Origin: Actinernus sp. WN-2022
Lineage: Eukaryota > Cnidaria > Anthozoa > Actiniaria > Actinernidae
Direction of reading: 5' to 3'
Length of the DNA: 64,000 bases
Assembly (NCBI GenBank): GCA_030867875.1
Contig: JAOWCC010000577.1
Coordinates: 156,418,344-156,482,343 of the forward strand
A program made the translations under genes and the position numbers. This document shows positions 58,601 to 64,000 of the stretch, one piece after another; position 1 is the first letter of the stretch; the number at the start of each line of letters is the position of its first letter. The notes below the pieces were generated by a model. It did not search any database. It saw nothing but the letters and a program-made list of their open reading frames with translations, and had not been told where the DNA came from.

Positions 58601-61600
58601 AACCGTGGACGAATAAATTAAATAGGAAACGGTTTATGATTGGTTTTTTTATTGTACGCATGTCACATGGAGATCAAACGCTGGCCGTTTAGGGGTCAGC
58701 TGATCATATCTGCTTGTGTGCGTCCAGTCAAGATTTTGCTCGGTCCGATCGAGGTGATATTGGGTCTAAAAATCTTAAGCGTCGGAATGCGTAAGTTATC
58801 CGTCCAACAAACTCAAGCTCCGCATCAGTTTGTCTCAGGAGAAGTACGTTTGTTGTACTGCCAACCGAACACAGATTAGAACTCGTCGCGTATTGTGGTT
58901 GATTTTCGTCCCTATTTTCCAACGGGTGAACACAGTATATTTTCTTGTGAACAAAGTAAATGTACTTGTGAGCTGCTAAATAAAGTTTTTACCTCCCGCT
59001 TCGGCAGTAAAGCAGTTCTCGTTGTCTTCTTTACTAGTCAAATGAATGTTTCCAACTTTACTGAGTTTCTTTCGCTTCGACGTATACGGAGATGTGACTT
59101 CAACGTATGACGTATGACGTAAACGTGCGTAGCTCGATAGAACAGCTGTCGGTTGCGTGCATAACTCTTGGTAAAAGGAAGGGAAGGAACGTCTGTCTAG
59201 CAGGGTAGCTACCGGTTGGGGTAATCCACTTTTCCCGCTTTTTTTGGTCTTTCCAGTGGATGCATTTTAATTTTAATTTCTCGCACACTATTTTGGATAG
59301 CGGACGCCAGCGACAACGCAACCTTGGTTTATTTCTCACACTTCAAATATGTACATATTGTTATAGTATAACATTAACAGCTATGAATCCAACTCAGATA
59401 CGTTTATGCTGGCTAATAGTTACATGTATATCACTATAAATAGCTATTCAAGGGCGGGAGGGTGGGTCTCTAAAACCCGTGGGTTGCACAATGGCTGCAA
59501 CGAAAACAACTGGTCATGTGACCCATCTTTCCTGCCTTTCAGTTCTCGCACCAGGTATGGCCGTGTGCGAGAAACGACTTCTCGCTTCTTTCGAACCTCA
59601 GCCAGCGAGAAGTATAATTTATTTCCCATTTTTATTTTATTTTTAAATTTTCTGAACCAGATTGTTTGATGTAATGCATCAGTCAATTCCAGCAATGTCC
59701 ATGCCTCCACCCACTCCCCCCGGGACATGGGAAATTTGCATAATTTGCGATCTCGGGAGTGGGGAATTTGCAACTTTGTCGGCCCGGGCATTTATAGACA
59801 GCATAAGCAAAAGACGTCCATAGATCTGCGCAAAATGTAACTATTCCCGCAGCCTTACGCGTTCTGTTTCCTGTTGTTGTTAGTATTTTATTGTGACTGT
59901 AAGGTTTTTCTATACTTAATCTTTCACCAACTTATTTTTTACTATTTTTAAGTCCTGGGCCCGCAGTAATTGGCTCTCTGATGTTGCGGATTTCCTGCCA
60001 TTTTTCTTTAGTTTGTTTACTAGTATATTATGATTTATTATGTTAGTTCTCTATTCTTTCCTTGTACGTTCTTTTTAACTTTGAAAATGAAGCTAATAAT
60101 ATAAAATAAAATAAAATAATCTTCTCTCAGTCTTGTGATGTCCCTGTAGTGAAAAACGTCTGGTATTTAAAATAAAAACTCTCTAAAATTCTACGCCGTG
60201 ACAGTACGGTAGGGCATTTTACACTACCGAAAATAATTCTTGGAAAGGAACTAGCTTGCCTCGTAGTGTCCCTCGTTTTCGTCTACGTATTTGCAGCATG
60301 TCATGTATTTGGAGATAAACAAGTATTACAAGAAGTCAAGATGGCCGTATTATAAAGCGCATGGAGGTCAGCGGTCGTGCCGCAGGCGCACATAGAGTTG
60401 TACATCATTACACCTCCCTTACTAGTTATGTGATAACAACTGGAACAACCTAAATACATTAAACATGATCAGTTCAATGTCTAGTTCTAGCATTCTTCTA
60501 TGAAACTCCGAGGCTTCCTTGTGCTGCGCACCGGCCTTGGAGTAGGCAAGGTCACTTCTGTCTCCTGAGCATCTTCCTCGTCGTGTGTAGCGGCAAGTGT
60601 TGCATTCGTACAATCCTCGAAGAACTGCCCAATTCTGGATCAGTGGTGGTCGGTGTGCCTGGCTCAACTGATGACCTAAGCGAAGTGTTGTCACTGTATG
60701 CAGTTGCCGGCAGTGGAAGGGTCTGGCCTGATTCAGGACTCTCAAGCCTTGGGAAGGTAACTGGTTTCTTATACTCTGGGCTATTCTTCAAAAGGTGATC
60801 TACATGGCGGCTCCAGATTCTACCATTGTCCAGTTTGACCGTGTAGAAATACGTCCACCTTTTCTCTTGCACCCTACCAGATTGCCATTTCTGGGAAGAC
60901 CTGGTGTCTCTCGCCACCACTTATTCTCCAACTAACTAGGACTTCAATTCGTGACTGACTGACTGACTTGTCCAGCCAGGCCGACAACAAAAACTTGTGG
61001 GTGTATTTAAAGGCCATATTTTCCCGTTAATGATAGTTTTGAACTACTTGTTTGAACTATTTTATAAAGTCAAGCCCGACCTTGTATTCCGTTTCACTCT
61101 GATTAAAAATATTCGTACTCGGGGAAGGTATATGATGTGATTTGAACACTTGCTTTTCCAATTTTGATTTTTTTTTTCACAAATGTCTAATGCCCTGGGG
61201 ATGGCCCGGATGGTTGATGAGCATTGCTGGAATTGATTAGTGCATAAATTATAAGCTAATTTTCTGATTAGTTAATGTGATCCCTATGGTTTGGACTGGT
61301 TTGTGACATCACAGCTCAAACCACAGGCATCCCATTAACCCAATCAGAAAAATACCAAGCACTCTAGATATCAGTCTCAAATTCCCATGTGTAACCTCAA
61401 TGAGTTGCCATGGGAGATACTAACAGTTTAACTTGTAATCTAAAGGGTTCATTATACTCTTACTTAAATCAAGTAGATTCGCCTTTTTCTGAATAATCAT
61501 CCACCAGGAACCCATAACTAGGAGCGTCCATCCCGCATACTAGTCCTATGCCACAGCGTCCATCACGCATACTAGTCCTATGCCACAGCGTCCATCCCGC

Positions 61601-63566
61601 ATACTAGGCCTATGTCACAGCGTCCATCCCGCATACTAGGTCTATGTCACAGCGTCCATCCCACATACTAGGCCTATGTCACAGCGTCCATCCCACATAC
61701 TAGGCCTATGTCACAGCGTCCATCCCGCGTACTAGGCCTATGTCACAGCGTCCATCCCACATACTAGGTCTATGTCACAGCGTCCATCACGCGTACTAGG
61801 CCTATGTCACAGCGTCCATCACGCGTACTAGGCCTATGTCACAGCGTCCATCCCACATACTAGGTCTATCTCACAGCGTCCATCACGCGTACTAGGCCTA
61901 TGTCACAGCGTCCATCACGCGTACTAGGCCTATGTCACAGCGTCCATATGCATCCCGCATATTAGGTCTATGTCACAGCGTCCATCACGCGTACTAGGCC
62001 TATGTCCCAGCGTCAATCCCACATACTAGGCCTATGTCACAGCGTCCATCCCACATACTAGGTCTATGTCACAGCGTCCATCCCACATACTAGGCCTATG
62101 TCACAGCGTCCATCACGCGTACTAGACCTATGTCACAGCGCCCATCCCACATACTAGGCCTATATCACAGCGTCCATCCCACATACTAGACCTATGTTAC
62201 AGCGTCCATCCCACATACTAGTCCTATGTCACAGCGTCCATCCCACATACTAGTCCTATGCCACAGCGTCCATCACGCGTACTAGGCCTATGTCACAGCA
62301 TCCATCCCACATACTAGGCCTATGTCACAGCGTCCATCCCACATACTAGGTCTATGTCACAGCGTCCATCCCACATACTAGGCCTATGTCACAGCGTCCA
62401 TCCCACACACTAGGTCTATGTCACAGCGTCCATCACGCGTACTAGGCCTATGTCCCAGCGTCCATCACGCGTACTAGGCCTATGTCACAGCGTTCATCCC
62501 GCATATTAGGTCTATGCCACAGCGTCCATCACGCGTACTAGGCCTATGTCCCAGCGTCCATCCCACATACTAGGCCTATGTCACAGCGTCCATCCCACAT
62601 ACTAGGTCTATGTCACAGCGTCCATCCCACATACTAGGCCTATGTCACAGCGTCCATCCCACACACTAGGTCTATGTCACAGCGTCCATCACGCGTACTA
62701 GGCCTATGTCACAGCGTCCATCACGCGTACTAGGCCTCTGTCCCAGCGTCCATCCCGCATACTAGACCTATATATCTCATACACATGAATAATTAATGAG
62801 GAAACCAACCAATCAAAGGTCTATAAATCGGTCACATGATGATAATGGAAACCTGGTCCAGTCAAGTTGTAGGACTGAATTAATTTTGTTCTAGTCCTAG
62901 GACTGGAACACAATTAATTCAGTACTACAACTTGAAAACATTAGTTCAGTCCTTGTACTTAAGCCTAGAAAAAAAACTCTCATTAATTAATTATTCGTGA
63001 GTATGAAGATGTCAGTTCAAAGCCTCCAATTCGGACTGGACGGGATTTCAAGTCTTTGCAATCCCGTCCAGTCCTCATTGTCGGCTTTGAACTATTACAT
63101 ATCACAGCGTTTTCACAAGTTTGGTTATTGTTGAGTTGCAATTACTCCTAAGGGAATCAAAATCACAAAAGCATAGCAGCCATGTTGTTTGGTATAACAA
63201 AAGTAGCAAATGAGGCATCTTTTGTTCTGTCACGGTACAATCCACGAATTGGTGTGGAAAATAATCTACAAATAGCCCAACTTGTACGCTGTGACACCTG
63301 TATAGGAGACATGGAGGTGTGTATAGGAGCCCATAAACAAGAGCGAAAAAAATGTCAAATTCTTACGATGATATCTTTCTTTAGATTACCATTTTCAGAA
63401 AATCAAACGTCGGAACCTATCCCATTGAAGAAGAATACCTACTACATGCTAGAACTGGTAATCTTTGTACAAGTCGCTCCAGGTTTTGCTGATGTGGGCG
63501 TTAGCTATCCAGACAAGACTCAAAAAATGCCGATGGATTTTTCAACCTTAGCGATCGAAATCGATG
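55659..63566 (+). CDS. Secreted PA14-domain protein, 5' part (four exons, continues beyond)
   Basis: Exons: 55659-55664, 55762-55816, 57586-57910, 63385-63566, with GT-AG junctions and phases that all join; the last ends in phase 1 at a GTAAGA donor. 189 residues are visible. Residues 1-20 (MTLLLRWVAIFVSLAPFIKR) form a signal peptide. The rest matches a PA14 fold: EEIWLDQ near 29, RRITFFLAPLTGDYVFKAMI at 77-96, the CRDACVVSISADG stretch where PA14 has its DDxxxLW strand, then SEPIPLKKNTYYMLELVIF and DVGVSYPD. The usual DD is replaced by RDA, so calcium or sugar binding may be altered. The domain resembles those in fibrocystin/PKHD1L1-like proteins. The full architecture cannot be seen. Confidence 0.72.
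57415..57456. repeat. GT/CT microsatellite
   Basis: A TGTG run followed by a CT run upstream of exon 3 of the PA14-like gene. Confidence 0.85.
58484..58568. repeat. GA-rich microsatellite with a long G run
   Basis: (AG)n flanks about twenty-four consecutive G residues near 58512. The tract can form G-quadruplexes on this strand. It produces spurious Ser/Pro-rich frames on the other strand. Confidence 0.9.
60140..60412 (-). mobile_element. Probable gypsy 3' LTR (far edge unresolved)
   Basis: On the minus strand a purine tract AAGGGAGG (60413-60420) is followed at once by TGTAATGATGTACAACTC, the expected start of a 3' LTR. No second LTR is present and the far end was not located, so the left coordinate is approximate. 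Confidence 0.45.
60413..60930 (-). pseudogene. Ty3/gypsy integrase C-terminal fragment
   Basis: The minus frame reads MVARDTRSSQKWQSGRVQEK and then TYFYTVKLDNGRIWSRHVDH. This is the SH3-like C-terminal domain of gypsy integrases (V-x-ARD....W..G.V......YTV.......W.RHVD.L). A Pro/Ser-rich tail follows, then a purine tract. Everything upstream in the element is missing. It lies antisense within intron 3 of the PA14-like gene. Confidence 0.72.
61515..62772. repeat. 32-bp satellite-like array, ~39 copies
   Basis: The unit joins CAGCGTCCATCCCACATACT and AGGCCTATGTCA. Variants alternate CCCACATAC, ACGCGTAC and CCGCATAC, and GGCC with GGTC. Blocks of several units recur as larger repeats (compare 61990-62150 with 62530-62720). 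It sits in intron 3 of the PA14-like gene. Confidence 0.93.
62863..62934. repeat. 72-bp hairpin
   Basis: The left arm begins CAAGTTGTAGGACTGAATTA. Its complement ends at 62934 (TAATTCAGTACTACAACTTG). About three mismatches occur over 36 bp and there is almost no loop. It is probably a foldback MITE. Confidence 0.8.
63015..63092. repeat. 78-bp hairpin
   Basis: The arms contain GTTCAAAGCC and GGACTGGACGGGATT at the left and AATCCCGTCCAGTCC and GGCTTTGAAC at the right, with a loop of about 12 bases. It lies 80 bases from the preceding hairpin and shares the GGACTGGA motif. Confidence 0.8.
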
Positions 63567-64000
63567 GTAAGATAAAAAAGTCCACCTTTTCAATACACAA
63601 TTCATAAAATCCTCCCCCCCCCCCAAAAAAAAATCAAACAACGGCCTCATAGGCGTTCGCAGCCTACATGTACCATCCACATCAGTACTTTTTCTTGTGC
63701 TTCATTAAACATGAGAACTTTCAATAATCAAGCCGCAGAGTATAGCATATTCCCTTTAGTTTTCGTGCTATGAAAATATACCAGTCAAGAAAGAAAATTG
63801 TTCTAGAAGTGGGGATTTGGTCCCATTTGACTGCATAAAGTGCCCAAGCGGGGTGAGGTTTTTCTTACATTGGGAACTTCAAATCAAATGCCTACCTAGT
63901 TTCGGGGGGGGGGGGGGGGTGCTGTGGTTTCAATTTTTAAGTGCATAATGCTTAGGCTGTATTTCAAAGAGGATCTATGTAGCATACAAGATATATGAAG
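63567..64000 (+). other. Intron 4 (start) of the PA14-like gene
   Basis: Starts with GTAAGATA. Contains a C-run at 63614-63623 and a G-run at 63906-63919. No further exon with a convincing PA14 continuation is visible before the edge. Confidence 0.5.

Noticed and set aside
58396..58661. Minus-strand Ser/Pro-rich open frames
   Set aside because: They are translations of the GA/G-run microsatellite.
61515..62772. CRISPR-like appearance of evenly spaced repeats
   Set aside because: Units are contiguous 32-bp tandem repeats with no unique spacers, inside an animal intron.
63182..63384. Coding start at the ATG at 63182 upstream of the PA14 exon
   Set aside because: The phase and motif continuity require the acceptor at 63384. 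Upstream residues have no PA14 similarity, and the exon joins 57910 in phase.

Overview
This is eukaryotic, intron-rich, AT-rich animal DNA. No bacterial-style gene layout is present. Two well-supported genes have long introns with consistent GT-AG splice phases. The rest is dominated by transposable elements: Penelope-like elements with a GIY-YIG endonuclease, CR1/Jockey-type LINEs, tRNA-derived SINEs with a core domain, a Ty3/gypsy fragment, a MULE-like DNA transposon, Helentron-like elements and many MITEs. This mix and the gene structures suit an invertebrate, most likely an anthozoan cnidarian such as a coral or anemone. The species assignment is inference.

Layout. 1-16 is the 3' tip of a Helentron-like element. 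1022-5083 is a MULE-like transposon flanked by a 9-bp target duplication; its terminal inverted repeats are arrays of a palindromic unit of about 42 bp. 5157-5500 is a broken RecQ-like helicase fragment. 6149-9610 is a minus-strand Penelope-like element split by a 1.6-kb Helentron-like insertion (6756-8373) and a LINE tail. 9831-10360 is a TTAA-flanked element with arms of about 200 bp. 10380-15227 holds SINE, LINE, MITE and hairpin elements and a second Helentron-like copy (14384-15227).

Gene 1 (17617-23840, +) has two recognised exons and encodes a 219-residue type I membrane protein of unknown family; its 5.6-kb intron carries several MITEs. 24590-30580 is intergenic repeat, with a SINE, a minisatellite of roughly 70 bp, a 450-bp TIR element and a nested MITE pair.

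Gene 2 (30792-51232, +) is a complete 11-exon Golgi reassembly stacking protein (GORASP/GRASP55-65), 443 residues. All splice phases agree. Its introns hold a degraded LINE, a Helentron-like copy, 35-bp and 30-bp tandem arrays, nested MITEs and a helicase-fragment DNA element with both ends present. A short broken gene fragment lies at 53213-53389.

Gene 3 (55659 to beyond 63566, +) is the 5' part of a secreted protein with a PA14-like domain. Four exons join in phase, and the gene runs past what can be read here. Its third intron contains a gypsy 3' end and a 32-bp satellite-like array of about 39 copies.

The three genes show no functional link to one another. The most notable structures are the MULE with tandem-palindrome TIRs, the Helentron-like family whose terminal hairpin covaries between copies, the helicase-bearing TIR element, and the intronic array made of 28 copies of a splice-acceptor-like unit.
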